Shown here in pieces: positions 9,584-19,898 of a DNA stretch of 64,000 bases. This DNA comes from Nemertoderma westbladi (lineage: Eukaryota > Xenacoelomorpha > Nemertodermatida > Nemertodermatidae): assembly GCA_032718475.1 (NCBI GenBank), contig JAUCBJ010002472.1:1-64000 (forward strand), given 5' to 3'. The stretch's first letter is position 1; each line of letters opens with the position of its first letter. A model generated the notes under the pieces. That model saw only the letters and a list, made by a program, of their open reading frames with translations. It ran no database searches and had not been told where the DNA came from. A program made the translations under genes and the position numbers.

Positions 9584-12500
9584 ACAACAAATATATAACA
9601 CACCGAACTCAGTTTTATCTAGGTCAGTAGATAAAAATAAGGTGTCCCAATATAACCTTAATGACAACACCCAGGACAAGAAGGAACGAAAATACCAGAA
9701 TGCAGATCTTCCTCTCAAAGTACTCACATACAATTGCCAGGGTTTCATAAGGAGTAAAGGATATATTAATCAACTCCTGAAAACAAACTCACCAGACATC
9801 CTTGTCATCCAGGAGCATTGGCTCAGCGCCCGGCAAGCACTTTTTCATTTTGGGAGCAAAAGATTCCAAAGGGGTTACCATTCTTTCTACTTAATAGCAA
9901 ATGGCATGCTTAAAGCAAAGAAGCGTTGGCGCGGAGAAGGGGGTGTAGCCGTATTCGTCAAAAGTCATATCTATCCTTTTTGTACCAAGGTGAATACCGA
10001 CTCCGATAGAATCCTACCTATAGTGATCAAGGGACTTTTCAAGCAAAACTTACTAATTGCTGGAGTTTATATGCCATATGATGGGAAAAAACTAGAGCAC
10101 AGAACTGACTATATCAAAGAATGTGCATCCCTCTCCACAGTCATAGAGGATATCAAAGACTCAGACCCAGAAACTGAAATCATCATAGCAGGTGATATGA
10201 ATGGTTCAATAATGAATACAGGCACAGGGACAGGTACTAAACAACAAAGGGAATCGACAGACTTCGGGGAAATATTAAATAAACATATTATAAATCACTT
10301 CAACCTCAAAACCTCAAACATCACCTCAGGGCCATCAGTTTCCTATAGATTTAAAGCAAAAGATGGCACTACACTAAGATCCTCACTCATTGACTATATA
10401 ATTATCTCAGATACTCTGAAGGGAAATCAAACGGAGAGCACCACCTTTTATGATACCCCTGATAACACATCTGATCACTGCCCAATACTAGCTAGCTTCA
10501 GCTTACCAAAACCAAAGGACAATGTTCCTCCATTACCCAGAAGGAGGCACATGAACCCCATATCACTTTTCACCGATGCATCTCCCAATCAAATGAAGGC
10601 GTATCATGATAAAGTCCAACTAATGTTAGAGCCACTACATCAACCTGAGAAAAACTCTACCAACCCATCAGACGCTGTCAATCTGCTCACAAGGGTCACA
10701 AACATATTAGTGCAAGCAGCAAAAGAAACGATACCTACCATCACCCCACGCAAACGGAAAAATTGGTTATGGAAACGCCATTTAGGGACACAGAAAAGGG
10801 CAAACTCATGGGACCTGCTACAGATCAGTAAGCATCAATCTCAAGAAATGCACACTAATTTATCCAACTCACATGACATCAGAAATGCAACCATTGCAAA
10901 ATTACAATTCAACAGGCAACGTGCAATCATGGAAAATCATGCATACTTAGAGCATATTCGTGAAATAGCCTCCTCTTGTACATCCAACCACAACAAATTC
11001 TGGAAACTCCTACAATCCAAAGGCATATCTCCTCAGCCCATTACAGAAGTTAATGCCAAGAGCTTGCACTCGCATTACAAAACTTTCTTTGAACATGGAC
11101 AGCTATGGAATCCTTCTGATCTACAATTACAACAAGCCCAGACTGCTAAGCCAACAGTTATTGACATATCTTCAGTAAAGCAGGGCATAAAGTCAATGAA
11201 CAAGGGTAAATCTGGAGACATTGACAATCTCAAAGCTGAACACCTAATACACAGTCTCTCCGATGAATTATGTGAATGCATCGCGTATATTTTCAATACC
11301 ATTCTAACAACAACTGACTTCCCTGAAAAGATGTGTACCAGTATACTGCTTCCTTTACTAAAAAATGAAACAAGAGATAAACAACTATGTGGAAGCTACA
11401 GAGGTATCTCCATCATACACACTCTCACCAAATTATGGGAAATCATTGTCCTAGGAGACTTTACAGACAAACTTGAGACTAGTGACCTGCAATTTGCCTA
11501 CAAACCCAAACTCAACACAGAGATACCTCACCTTATGGCAGATAACTTAGTAAAACGTTTCAACTCTGGCGGTTCATCCATACACCTGCTTTCCCTAGAT
11601 CTGTCCTCCGCTTTCGACACCGTGGACTACTGCAAATTATTCGAGAAACTCTCCAAATCAAACATCGAGATTTCAAGGGTACTGGTATTAAACTCCTTTT
11701 ATTCAAAATCAACTGCTGTATTAAAAGTCAATGGCCAACTGATCAAAGACCAAATAAAGCTTAATTGTGGTGTCAGGCAAGGTGGAGTCTTATCTCCCTT
11801 ATTATTTAATTTCTACCTAGCTGACCTTTTTAAATCTATTGAAAAGTCAAACCTAGGGGTTCACATTGGGGCCGAATCATATGCAGCATTGAGCTATGCT
11901 GATGACATTCTATTGCTAGCAAATTTACAATCGGACTTGAAGTCCCTCCTGAGTCACTGCGAAGCATACTTTAAGGAACATTCCCTACTGCTGAATATCA
12001 AGAAATCGCACTATGTTGCCTGTGGAACTCATAACAAAAGTGATACCATGGTCACCAATCAAGGTCACAAGCTGACATCAGAGAAACACTGTACCTTTCT
12101 TGGTTTACCCCTTCCGACAAACAATAAAGTAGTGAGAGATCATTTCATAAGCAAGATATGGACTAACACCTCTCGGATCAACTCCAGAGGACTCTCCGCT
12201 GATACAGCATCTCTAGAAGTCACCGCTTTGGTCTGGCGCACCATCTGCACACCATCGATCACCTATGGCTCATACATGATGGACCCGTCAATGATCAAAG
12301 ACATATCTATCACATGGCGTAAGGCTATGCGATCGCTGATCAGGGTTGGGAACTACATCTCTAACACTTTACTACACAAACTCTTCGTCAGCAAGGATCT
12401 AGAATCCCTGGTTTGCCAGTCCAAATGCAGATCGATTTATGGGATGTTCAACAGTGGAAACTTTAAAGTTACAAACCTTGCTTGCCATCTCCTGGCCCTA

Positions 12501-12764
12501 CAACTAAGCGGGTCCAAGCGGGTGGCTCTCTACGATGAATACAGGGTGTCAGGTTGGAGAATGGGTACACCCAGCCTAACTGGACTCTCCACCCATAATT
12601 ACAGTCTCAGGGCACTTTTCAGGGGAACGGTTGATGATGGCTCACTCAGAGATCAATTCGACCATATTTATGTTCGATCAATACTAACTGCAAAAGACCT
12701 TCCTTACAGCGCTAAACATGATGCTCTCCTAGAGTACTACAAGGTCATTACAACACCTGATTGA
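9549..12764 (+). CDS. LINE L ORF2: endonuclease-reverse transcriptase (copy A)
   Basis: A 1071-residue intact ORF. The N-terminal half is an exonuclease-endonuclease-phosphatase (APE-type) domain from about residue 57. It has LTYNCQG, VIQEHWL, GEGGVAVFVKS, AGDMNGS (about 214), SLIDYIIIS and SDHCPI. The RT follows, with YRGISIIHTLTK, LDLSSAFDTVD, GVRQGGVLSPLLFNFY (from about 741), YADD at 783-786 and CTFLGLP. No RNase H or zinc knuckle is evident. The first ATG lies in the +1 frame relative to ORF1 and overlaps it by 35 bases, which suggests reinitiation or frameshifting. The enzyme would nick the target and prime reverse transcription of the element RNA. The domain order fits the CR1/Jockey-like group; the exact clade is not assigned. 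Confidence 0.93.
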   Translation: MLGIATTIGAFRQQIYNTPNSVLSRSVDKNKVSQYNLNDNTQDKKERKYQNADLPLKVLTYNCQGFIRSKGYINQLLKTNSPDILVIQEHWLSARQALFHFGSKRFQRGYHSFYLIANGMLKAKKRWRGEGGVAVFVKSHIYPFCTKVNTDSDRILPIVIKGLFKQNLLIAGVYMPYDGKKLEHRTDYIKECASLSTVIEDIKDSDPETEIIIAGDMNGSIMNTGTGTGTKQQRESTDFGEILNKHIINHFNLKTSNITSGPSVSYRFKAKDGTTLRSSLIDYIIISDTLKGNQTESTTFYDTPDNTSDHCPILASFSLPKPKDNVPPLPRRRHMNPISLFTDASPNQMKAYHDKVQLMLEPLHQPEKNSTNPSDAVNLLTRVTNILVQAAKETIPTITPRKRKNWLWKRHLGTQKRANSWDLLQISKHQSQEMHTNLSNSHDIRNATIAKLQFNRQRAIMENHAYLEHIREIASSCTSNHNKFWKLLQSKGISPQPITEVNAKSLHSHYKTFFEHGQLWNPSDLQLQQAQTAKPTVIDISSVKQGIKSMNKGKSGDIDNLKAEHLIHSLSDELCECIAYIFNTILTTTDFPEKMCTSILLPLLKNETRDKQLCGSYRGISIIHTLTKLWEIIVLGDFTDKLETSDLQFAYKPKLNTEIPHLMADNLVKRFNSGGSSIHLLSLDLSSAFDTVDYCKLFEKLSKSNIEISRVLVLNSFYSKSTAVLKVNGQLIKDQIKLNCGVRQGGVLSPLLFNFYLADLFKSIEKSNLGVHIGAESYAALSYADDILLLANLQSDLKSLLSHCEAYFKEHSLLLNIKKSHYVACGTHNKSDTMVTNQGHKLTSEKHCTFLGLPLPTNNKVVRDHFISKIWTNTSRINSRGLSADTASLEVTALVWRTICTPSITYGSYMMDPSMIKDISITWRKAMRSLIRVGNYISNTLLHKLFVSKDLESLVCQSKCRSIYGMFNSGNFKVTNLACHLLALQLSGSKRVALYDEYRVSGWRMGTPSLTGLSTHNYSLRALFRGTVDDGSLRDQFDHIYVRSILTAKDLPYSAKHDALLEYYKVITTPD

Positions 12765-13200
12765 CTATATGATTTATGGGCCGTGTTTCATCGGGCTTGT
12801 AGAACTGTCTCTGGGAGGCCAGATCTGTCACGGTTAACTGGGTAGGCTCCAGGTTGGTCGGACTGGTCACAGCCTGGCTGGCTCGAGTGCGGGGCTCGCC
12901 GGTTTGGTTTCCAGGCTGGTCGGATCGGCATCGGTTTTTTGGACGGGTCGGCCCTTGTGTTGGTTAGATCGGATCCGGGTTGGACGGATCTGCTCTGGGT
13001 TGTACGGACTGGTTTCCGGGCTGGCTGGACCGTTTATGGGCTCGTCGGATTGGTTCCGAGATGGACGGACTGGCTCTGGAGTGGTCGGAACGGATCCGGG
13101 GTGGATGAATCGGTCCTGGGTCGTACGGTTTGGTTAGGGTTCGCTGGACTGGTTCCAGGTTGGACAGGTCGGTCTTGGGATGGTTTTGGTTTGGATTTTT
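12765..13200 (+). repeat. G-rich degenerate tandem repeat in L 3' UTR (copy A)
   Basis: Directly after the ORF2 stop lies about 430 bases with G far above C. It is built of loose ~20-25 base units around TGGTCGGACTGG and CGGATCCGGGTTGGACGG. The open frames here are by-products of the low stop-codon content. It reads as a 3' UTR minisatellite of the LINE. The same block is at 19377-19812. Confidence 0.65.
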
Positions 13201-14521
13201 ATAACTATCTCGAAGTTCCACCGGCCACTGAATTTCCAGTACCGAATTATCCATTTCCATAGGCCTATGTTGTCCTATACAATCTACAACCACATTATTT
13301 TCTGTATATAGTTCCAGTGCAGGTAACACCCGACCTCCAATATTATTAATCTAATGTTTATATTTTTTCCTTCTATATTATTCTATCGTATTATATTTCT
13401 TATTTAGTATTGAATCATTCTATACCCCATATATTCCGCTCTCTGCCGCGGTTCTCTTTTTTTTCACAAGTCTTGTTAAAACATTCATCAATAACGCAAC
13501 ATGCTATTAAGCTACTCATTGATATTTTTTATAATAAACAGCGACTGATCTTTTTAATTTTTTTTTTTCTAAGTAGTTCGATTGTTGCGTCTGTGTATAA
13601 ACATCCTGGTAAAGTAACACTTTACTGCGTATGATTATGTAAAGAACACTCTACGCGTTTTGATCGCAGTAGAGTCAGTTTGTAACTGAAAGGATAAAGA
13701 GCTGTTTCTGCCGGCAGTCAAGATATATGTATTTACTATTATAAACTTGTTACATCGCGGCGATCGTAATTTTACTCTAAAATTACTAACGTAGAGACTC
13801 ATCCATGTTCAACGCCAATACTACTAACGCCTGGCGTCTTACATATTTTTCTTATTTTTATTTTAATTATCAAAATCCGGCGGATAATTTCGATCTATCT
13901 GGTGAAACAACATTTTATTCCGGTTTATTAGTATTTAAATCAAGCCGAAGTGGGTTTGAAATATCCCAATTAGTCTTCAAACTCTAGACAGTTAAGCGTT
14001 TACATCTAATTGCACTTTTTGGGTTTTGTAATACTTAACAATTTCTGTCACCTGACGGATTCCACATATCAGTAATTTGGTGCATAATTGCCTTGATTGG
14101 TTTGTTGTATGAATTAATATATATTATCATAGGCATCGTTGCGCACCCTGTACCCAGCATAATGAGCTCAATGATATTTTATTTTGATTTTAGATTGCTC
14201 GACCAGTTTTTTACCTGCTGTACACGGTAGCGCTGTTATGGCGGTACAAATTTCAAGGCGATAATTCTAAGCCTAAAAATTTTTTAAAACCTAAATACCT
14301 AAATACTATACTTTTATTATGTTTCACTTGGTATATATTTATTATGTAACTGAAAAGTGACGGCAATGTCATTTGTCAATTGTAATTGTCAATATATAAT
14401 TCATGTTATATGCTTTTCACTAAATCTGTTTAATGATATTTGATTTGATTTTAGATTGTTCGACCAGTTTTTACCTGCTGTACACGGTGCACATATATAT
14501 ACTACTATTAGTCCTACCATT
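13201..14521. other. AT-rich spacer between L and LINE Y (copy A)
   Basis: No gene. It holds the empty target of the copy B transposon near 13284-13290. Two related blocks with GACCAGTTTTTACCTGCTGTACACGG (near 14199 and 14461) probably belong to the 3' UTR of LINE Y. Confidence 0.5.
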
Positions 14522-15071
14522 TTAATTATAGCCTCCGGAGGCGTTTAGTCCGGTAATGATGATATAACGCACATTATTATTCCATGTTGTGTATATTCTT
14601 GTACTCTCAGGAGAAAATAGATTCCAAAGGGCACAACCATAAAAACTAAATGTATACAGACTCTGTACTTTCAACAAAACGTCCGGATCACTGAAAAATA
14701 ACTCTTGTCTTAGACTACTCAATTTCCCGAGGAATTTACCACGTTTAATGTCCAACTCTCGTTTTAAACAAATATTATAGTCCAATAAATTCCCTAAATG
14801 AAGTGCTTCCTTTACCCAAGGAATTGGTAATTCATTTACATAAATATGAGTCTGTGGCGGTGCCCACTTAAAATTGAATGGTACACACTTTGTCTTACAT
14901 TTATTAGGATCTTTATCCGTACTCAGTTTCAGTTTAAATTCTTTACAAAAATCCTGACAAATGCTAACCATATGTTGTAAACCGGCCACTGATGGACACA
15001 GAAGAAAAATATCGTCGGCATATGCCAAAATTCCGAAGTAACATGAAGAAATACAGCAACCAATCTTACTA
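14522..15071 (-). pseudogene. LINE Y RT, 3' part (copy A)
   Basis: Minus-strand frame with AYADDIFLLCPS, the catalytic RT box, followed by a thumb-like region and a stop at 14522. It is the downstream part of the Y RT whose upstream part lies beyond the nested X fragment. X split Y just before the YADD box and left a 16-base target duplication, GCAACCAATCTTACTA, at 15056-15071 and 15658-15673. The X stop codon is lost, so X and Y read as one 359-codon chimeric frame (15601-14522). That frame is a by-product of nesting, not a gene. Confidence 0.75.
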
Positions 15072-15630
15072 CTAGGATCGGCATGCTGCATTGCAGCTGC
15101 ATTTTTAGAATGCTGTGCCGGCTTGTCAACAAAATTGCACCGCCACAACTCCCTATCACCCATGACATTTGCTAGATCATCCGCATCTTTAAGGCCAGTG
15201 TCCTTTAAGATGCGTCTCAAGAAAGTCATGGGCTGTCCACCATGCTTATTCACTCCATGAGGCTGCCAAAGTACAAGATTATGCACTGGCTGGTCCTCAC
15301 GGCGAAAGCAATGTCCTGCAAAGCGGAGGCGATTTTGTTCTAGTGTCAAGCTTGGGGGAACCAATGAGACACCTCCAATGTTATATAGTGTCTGGTTGGA
15401 GATGTGTGCATTGTACTTGACACAATGAACCCGGCGTAGCATTCTTGTGAATGTGCCATCCAGAGATTTGGTGTCCTCAGCAGTTAGAGCCCAGCATGGA
15501 CTCCCGTAGAGGAGTACTGGAACTACTGCTGCTCTAAATAATTGGACCTTAAGTTTCCGATTAATTCTCGGTGACTTCCAAATCCTGGAAAGCCTATTCA
15601 AGGCAGCCCATGCCTTTCCCTTACGTATTC
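15072..15630 (-). mobile_element. LINE X 3' fragment nested in Y (copy A)
   Basis: 5'-truncated X copy. It encodes the C-terminal RT region (LLYGSPCWALT, LRRVHCVKYN, RLRFAGHCFRRED) and ends in the X 3' signature GCTGCAATGCAGC...GATCCTAGTAG. One T is missing at the end of the ORF compared with the X copy at 27563-28454, which removes the stop. Bases 15631-15657, between X and the second target duplication, are filler that includes another CTAGTAAGA-like word. Confidence 0.85.
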
Positions 15631-15859
15631 ATTCTTACTAGACAACGCTAGAACTACGCAACCAATCTTACTAGATCGTAAACGCTTAATTAGTATGTTA
15701 ATAACGACGCAAAATAATGTAGGCGAGAGCACTGAGCCTTGCCTAACACCATTACTTAATGAAAAATGATTTGAATTGACAGAGGCCCAACGTACGTAGC
15801 AAATTTGCGATATATATAAGTGTACTAAACATCTAACTATAACAACTGAAACGCCACTT

Positions 15860-15870
15860 CAAATTCAAAT
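15860..15870 (+). other. 11-base filler at the duplication junction
   Basis: CAAATTCAAAT lies between the end of copy A (inside Y) and the start of copy B (inside L ORF1). It closely resembles CCAATTCAAAT just downstream, as expected for a templated insertion during end joining. Confidence 0.7.
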
Positions 15871-16195
15871 TACCAATTCAAATAACTATCGAAGTAACTA
15901 CTACACGCATAATAAGATGAACCAAGATCGCTTCCAACGCTTGCAAAACAGTCAAAACACAGAATCATATCCTTCGGCACCTTCATCAACAGGGCAGTCT
16001 GGCTTGCTGGCCAAACATTCTCAAAGATATCACCAAAACAGAGGGAGTCAATTTCATTACATTCCCGGCATAACAGGGCAGTCTGGCTTGTTGGCCAAAC
16101 ATACTCAGAGATATCACCAAAACAGAGGGAGTCCATATAATTATATTCCCGGAACAGGGCATGCTTGGGATAGCAACAACTATAGGCGCTTTTAG
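15871..16195 (+). pseudogene. L ORF1 C-terminal fragment (copy B)
   Basis: Only the last ~108 codons of ORF1 remain: the Asn-rich linker and the two 28-residue repeats, identical to copy A. A Met at 15917 could start a 92-residue peptide, but nothing suggests it is used. The truncation is the duplication breakpoint. Confidence 0.85.
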
Positions 16196-19100
16196 ACAAC
16201 AAATATATAACACACCGAATTCAGTTTTATCTAGGTCAGTAGATAAAAATAAGGTGTCCCAATATAACCTTAATGACAACACCCAGGACAAGAAGGAACG
16301 AAAATACCAGAATGCAGATCTTCCTCTCAAAGTACTCACATACAATTGCCAGGGTTTCATAAGGAGTAAAGGATATATTAATCAACTCCTGAAAACAAAC
16401 TCACCAGACATCCTTGTCATCCAGGAGCATTGGCTCAGCGCCCGGCAAGCACTTTTTCATTTTGGGAGCAAAAGATTCCAAAGGGGTTACCATTCTTTCT
16501 ACTTAATAGCAAATGGCATGCTTAAAGCAAAGAAGCGTTGGCGCGGAGAAGGGGGTGTAGCCGTATTCGTCAAAAGTCATATCTATCCTTTTTGTACCAA
16601 GGTGAATACCGACTCCGATAGAATCCTACCTATAGTGATCAAGGGACTTTTCAAGCAAAACTTACTAATTGCTGGAGTTTATATGCCATATGATGGGAAA
16701 AAACTAGAGCACAGAACTGACTATATCAAAGAATGTGCATCCCTCTCCACAGTCATAGAGGATATCAAAGACTCAGACCCAGAAACTGAAATCATCATAG
16801 CAGGTGATATGAATGGTTCAATAATGAATACAGGCACAGGGACAGGTACTAAACAACAAAGGGAATCGACAGACTTCGGGGAAATATTAAATAAACATAT
16901 TATAAATCACTTCAACCTCAAAACCTCAAACATCACCTCAGGGCCATCAGTTTCCTATAGATTTAAAGCAAAAGATGGCACTACACTAAGATCCTCACTC
17001 ATTGACTATATAATTATCTCAGATACTCTGAAGGGAAATCAAACGGAGAGCACCACCTTTTATGATACCCCTGATAACACATCTGATCACTGCCCAATAC
17101 TAGCTAGCTTCAGCTTACCAAAACCAAAGGACAATGTTCCTCCATTACCCAGAAGGAGGCACATGAACCCCATATCACTTTTCACCGATGCATCTCCCAA
17201 TCAAATGAAGGCGTATCATGATAAAGTCCAACTAATGTTAGAGCCACTACATCAACCTGAGAAAAACTCTACCAACCCATCAGACGCTGTCAATCTGCTC
17301 ACAAGGGTCACAAACATATTAGTGCAAGCAGCAAAAGAAACGATACCTACCATCACCCCACGCAAACGGAAAAATTGGTTATGGAAACGCCATTTAGGGA
17401 CACAGAAAAGGGCAAACTCATGGGACCTGCTACAGATCAGTAAGCATCAATCTCAAGAAATGCACACTAATTTATCCAACTCACATGACATCAGAAATGC
17501 AACCATTGCAAAATTACAATTCAACAGGCAACGTGCAATCATGGAAAATCATGCATACTTAGAGCATATTCGTGAAATAGCCTCCTCTTGTACATCCAAC
17601 CACAACAAATTCTGGAAACTCCTACAATCCAAAGGCATATCTCCTCAGCCCATTACAGAAGTTAATGCCAAGAGCTTGCACTCGCATTACAAAACTTTCT
17701 TTGAACATGGACAGCTATGGAATCCTTCTGATCTACAATTACAACAAGCCCAGACTGCTAAGCCAACAGTTATTGACATATCTTCAGTAAAGCAGGGCAT
17801 AAAGTCAATGAACAAGGGTAAATCTGGAGACATTGACAATCTCAAAGCTGAACACCTAATACACAGTCTCTCCGATGAATTATGTGAATGCATCGCGTAT
17901 ATTTTCAATACCATTCTAACAACAACTGACTTCCCTGAAAAGATGTGTACCAGTATACTGCTTCCTTTACTAAAAAATGAAACAAGAGATAAACAACTAT
18001 GTGGAAGCTACAGAGGTATCTCCATCATACACACTCTCACCAAATTATGGGAAATCATTGTCCTAGGAGACTTTACAGACAAACTTGAGACTAGTGACCT
18101 GCAATTTGCCTACAAACCCAAACTCAACACAGAGATACCTCACCTTATGGCAGATAACTTAGTAAAACGTTTCAACTCTGGCGGTTCATCCATACACCTG
18201 CTTTCCCTAGATCTGTCCTCCGCTTTCGACACCGTGGACTACTGCAAATTATTCGAGAAACTCTCCAAATCAAACATCGAGATTTCAAGGGTACTGGTAT
18301 TAAACTCCTTTTATTCAAAATCAACTGCTGTATTAAAAGTCAATGGCCAACTGATCAAAGACCAAATAAAGCTTAATTGTGGTGTCAGGCAAGGTGGAGT
18401 CTTATCTCCCTTATTATTTAATTTCTACCTAGCTGACCTTTTTAAATCTATTGAAAAGTCAAACCTAGGGGTTCACATTGGGGCCGAATCATATGCAGCA
18501 TTGAGCTATGCTGATGACATTCTATTGCTAGCAAATTTACAATCGGACTTGAAGTCCCTCCTGAGTCACTGCGAAGCATACTTTAAGGAACATTCCCTAC
18601 TGCTGAATATCAAGAAATCGCACTATGTTGCCTGTGGAACTCATAACAAAAGTGATACCATGGTCACCAATCAAGGTCACAAGCTGACATCAGAGAAACA
18701 CTGTACCTTTCTTGGTTTACCCCTTCCGACAAACAATAAAGTAGTGAGAGATCATTTCATAAGCAAGATATGGACTAACACCTCTCGGATCAACTCCAGA
18801 GGACTCTCCGCTGATACAGCATCTCTAGAAGTCACCGCTTTGGTCTGGCGCACCATCTGCACACCATCGATCACCTATGGCTCATACATGATGGACCCGT
18901 CAATGATCAAAGACATATCTATCACATGGCGTAAGGCTATGCGATCGCTGATCAGGGTTGGGAACTACATCTCTAACACTTTACTACACAAACTCTTCGT
19001 CAGCAAGGATCTAGAATCCCTGGTTTGCCAGTCCAAATGCAGATCGATTTATGGGATGTTCAACAGTGGAAACTTTAAAGTTACAAACCTTGCTTGCCAT

Positions 19101-19376
19101 CTCCTGGCCCTACAACTAAGCGGGTCCAAGCGGGTGGCTCTCTACGATGAATACAGGGTGTCAGGTTGGAGAATGGGTACACCCAGCCTAACTGGACTCT
19201 CCACCCATAATTACAGTCTCAGGGCACTTTTCAGGGGAACGGTTGATGATGGCTCACTCAGAGATCAATTCGACCATATTTATGTTCGATCAATACTAAC
19301 TGCAAAAGACCTTCCTTACAGCGCTAAACATGATGCTCTCCTAGAGTACTACAAGGTCATTACAACACCTGATTGA
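16161..19376 (+). CDS. LINE L ORF2: endonuclease-reverse transcriptase (copy B)
   Basis: Intact 1071-residue ORF with the same predicted protein as copy A: APE-type endonuclease, then RT with GVRQGG and YADD boxes. The one substitution noticed inside it (16220) is synonymous. It has no ORF1 or 5' UTR of its own, so autonomous mobility is unlikely unless transcription reads through from copy A. The preserved frame reflects how recent the duplication is rather than selection. Confidence 0.93.
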   Translation: MLGIATTIGAFRQQIYNTPNSVLSRSVDKNKVSQYNLNDNTQDKKERKYQNADLPLKVLTYNCQGFIRSKGYINQLLKTNSPDILVIQEHWLSARQALFHFGSKRFQRGYHSFYLIANGMLKAKKRWRGEGGVAVFVKSHIYPFCTKVNTDSDRILPIVIKGLFKQNLLIAGVYMPYDGKKLEHRTDYIKECASLSTVIEDIKDSDPETEIIIAGDMNGSIMNTGTGTGTKQQRESTDFGEILNKHIINHFNLKTSNITSGPSVSYRFKAKDGTTLRSSLIDYIIISDTLKGNQTESTTFYDTPDNTSDHCPILASFSLPKPKDNVPPLPRRRHMNPISLFTDASPNQMKAYHDKVQLMLEPLHQPEKNSTNPSDAVNLLTRVTNILVQAAKETIPTITPRKRKNWLWKRHLGTQKRANSWDLLQISKHQSQEMHTNLSNSHDIRNATIAKLQFNRQRAIMENHAYLEHIREIASSCTSNHNKFWKLLQSKGISPQPITEVNAKSLHSHYKTFFEHGQLWNPSDLQLQQAQTAKPTVIDISSVKQGIKSMNKGKSGDIDNLKAEHLIHSLSDELCECIAYIFNTILTTTDFPEKMCTSILLPLLKNETRDKQLCGSYRGISIIHTLTKLWEIIVLGDFTDKLETSDLQFAYKPKLNTEIPHLMADNLVKRFNSGGSSIHLLSLDLSSAFDTVDYCKLFEKLSKSNIEISRVLVLNSFYSKSTAVLKVNGQLIKDQIKLNCGVRQGGVLSPLLFNFYLADLFKSIEKSNLGVHIGAESYAALSYADDILLLANLQSDLKSLLSHCEAYFKEHSLLLNIKKSHYVACGTHNKSDTMVTNQGHKLTSEKHCTFLGLPLPTNNKVVRDHFISKIWTNTSRINSRGLSADTASLEVTALVWRTICTPSITYGSYMMDPSMIKDISITWRKAMRSLIRVGNYISNTLLHKLFVSKDLESLVCQSKCRSIYGMFNSGNFKVTNLACHLLALQLSGSKRVALYDEYRVSGWRMGTPSLTGLSTHNYSLRALFRGTVDDGSLRDQFDHIYVRSILTAKDLPYSAKHDALLEYYKVITTPD

Positions 19377-19812
19377 CTATATGATTTATGGGCCGTGTTT
19401 CATCGGGCTTGTCGAACTGTCTCTGGGAGGCCAGATCTGTCACGGTTAACTGGGTAGGCTCCAGGTTGGTCGGACTGGTCACAGCCTGGCTGGCTCGAGT
19501 GCGGGGCTCGCCGGTTTGGTTTCCAGGCTGGTCGGATCGGCATCGGTTTTTTGGACGGGTCGGCCCTTGTGTTGGTTAGATCGGATCCGGGTTGGACGGA
19601 TCTGCTCTGGGTTGTACGGACTGGTTTCCGGGCTGGCTGGACCGTTTATGGGCTCGTCGGATTGGTTCCGAGATGGACGGACTGGCTCTGGAGTGGTCGG
19701 AACGGATCCGGGGTGGATGAATCGGTCCTGGGTCGTACGGTTTGGTTAGGGTTCGCTGGACTGGTTCCAGGTTGGACGGGTCGGTCTTGGGATGGTTTTG
19801 GTTTGGATTTTT
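19377..19812 (+). repeat. G-rich degenerate tandem repeat (copy B)
   Basis: Same block as 12765-13200, with two substitutions noticed (19413, 19778). Confidence 0.65.
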
Positions 19813-19898
19813 ATAACTATCTCGAAGTTCCACCGGCCACTGAATTTCCAGTACCGAATTATCCATTTCCATAGGCCTATGTTGTCCTATACAATCTA

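Larger units (their letters stand above)
9259..15859 (+). repeat. Tandem duplication, copy A (6601 bp)
   Basis: This stretch recurs at 15871-24192. By eye I found only three substitutions (9608 C to T, 12801 A to C, 13166 A to G against 16220, 19413 and 19778), plus one 1721-base insertion in copy B. It contains the ORF1 3' end, complete ORF2, the G-rich 3' region, an AT-rich spacer, and antisense LINE Y with nested X. Both coding and flanking non-element DNA are duplicated, so this is segmental duplication, not two insertions. Confidence 0.92.

Noticed and set aside
6969-9590. Minus-strand ORFs opposite L ORF1
   Set aside because: All are shadows of the long + strand coding frame and show no domain features.
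12904-13262. Overlapping ORFs in the G-rich tract after L ORF2 (also 19388-19874)
   Set aside because: Low stop-codon frequency in GT-rich tandem repeats on both strands explains them.
14522-15601. A 359-codon minus-strand protein (and its copy at 22855-23934)
   Set aside because: It is the accidental in-frame join of a nested X fragment with Y, as shown by the target duplications and the missing stop base, not a gene.
15871-19812. Copy B of L as an independent retrotransposition
   Set aside because: Non-element flanking DNA and antisense Y are duplicated with it, and it lacks a target duplication. A segmental tandem duplication is the simpler reading.
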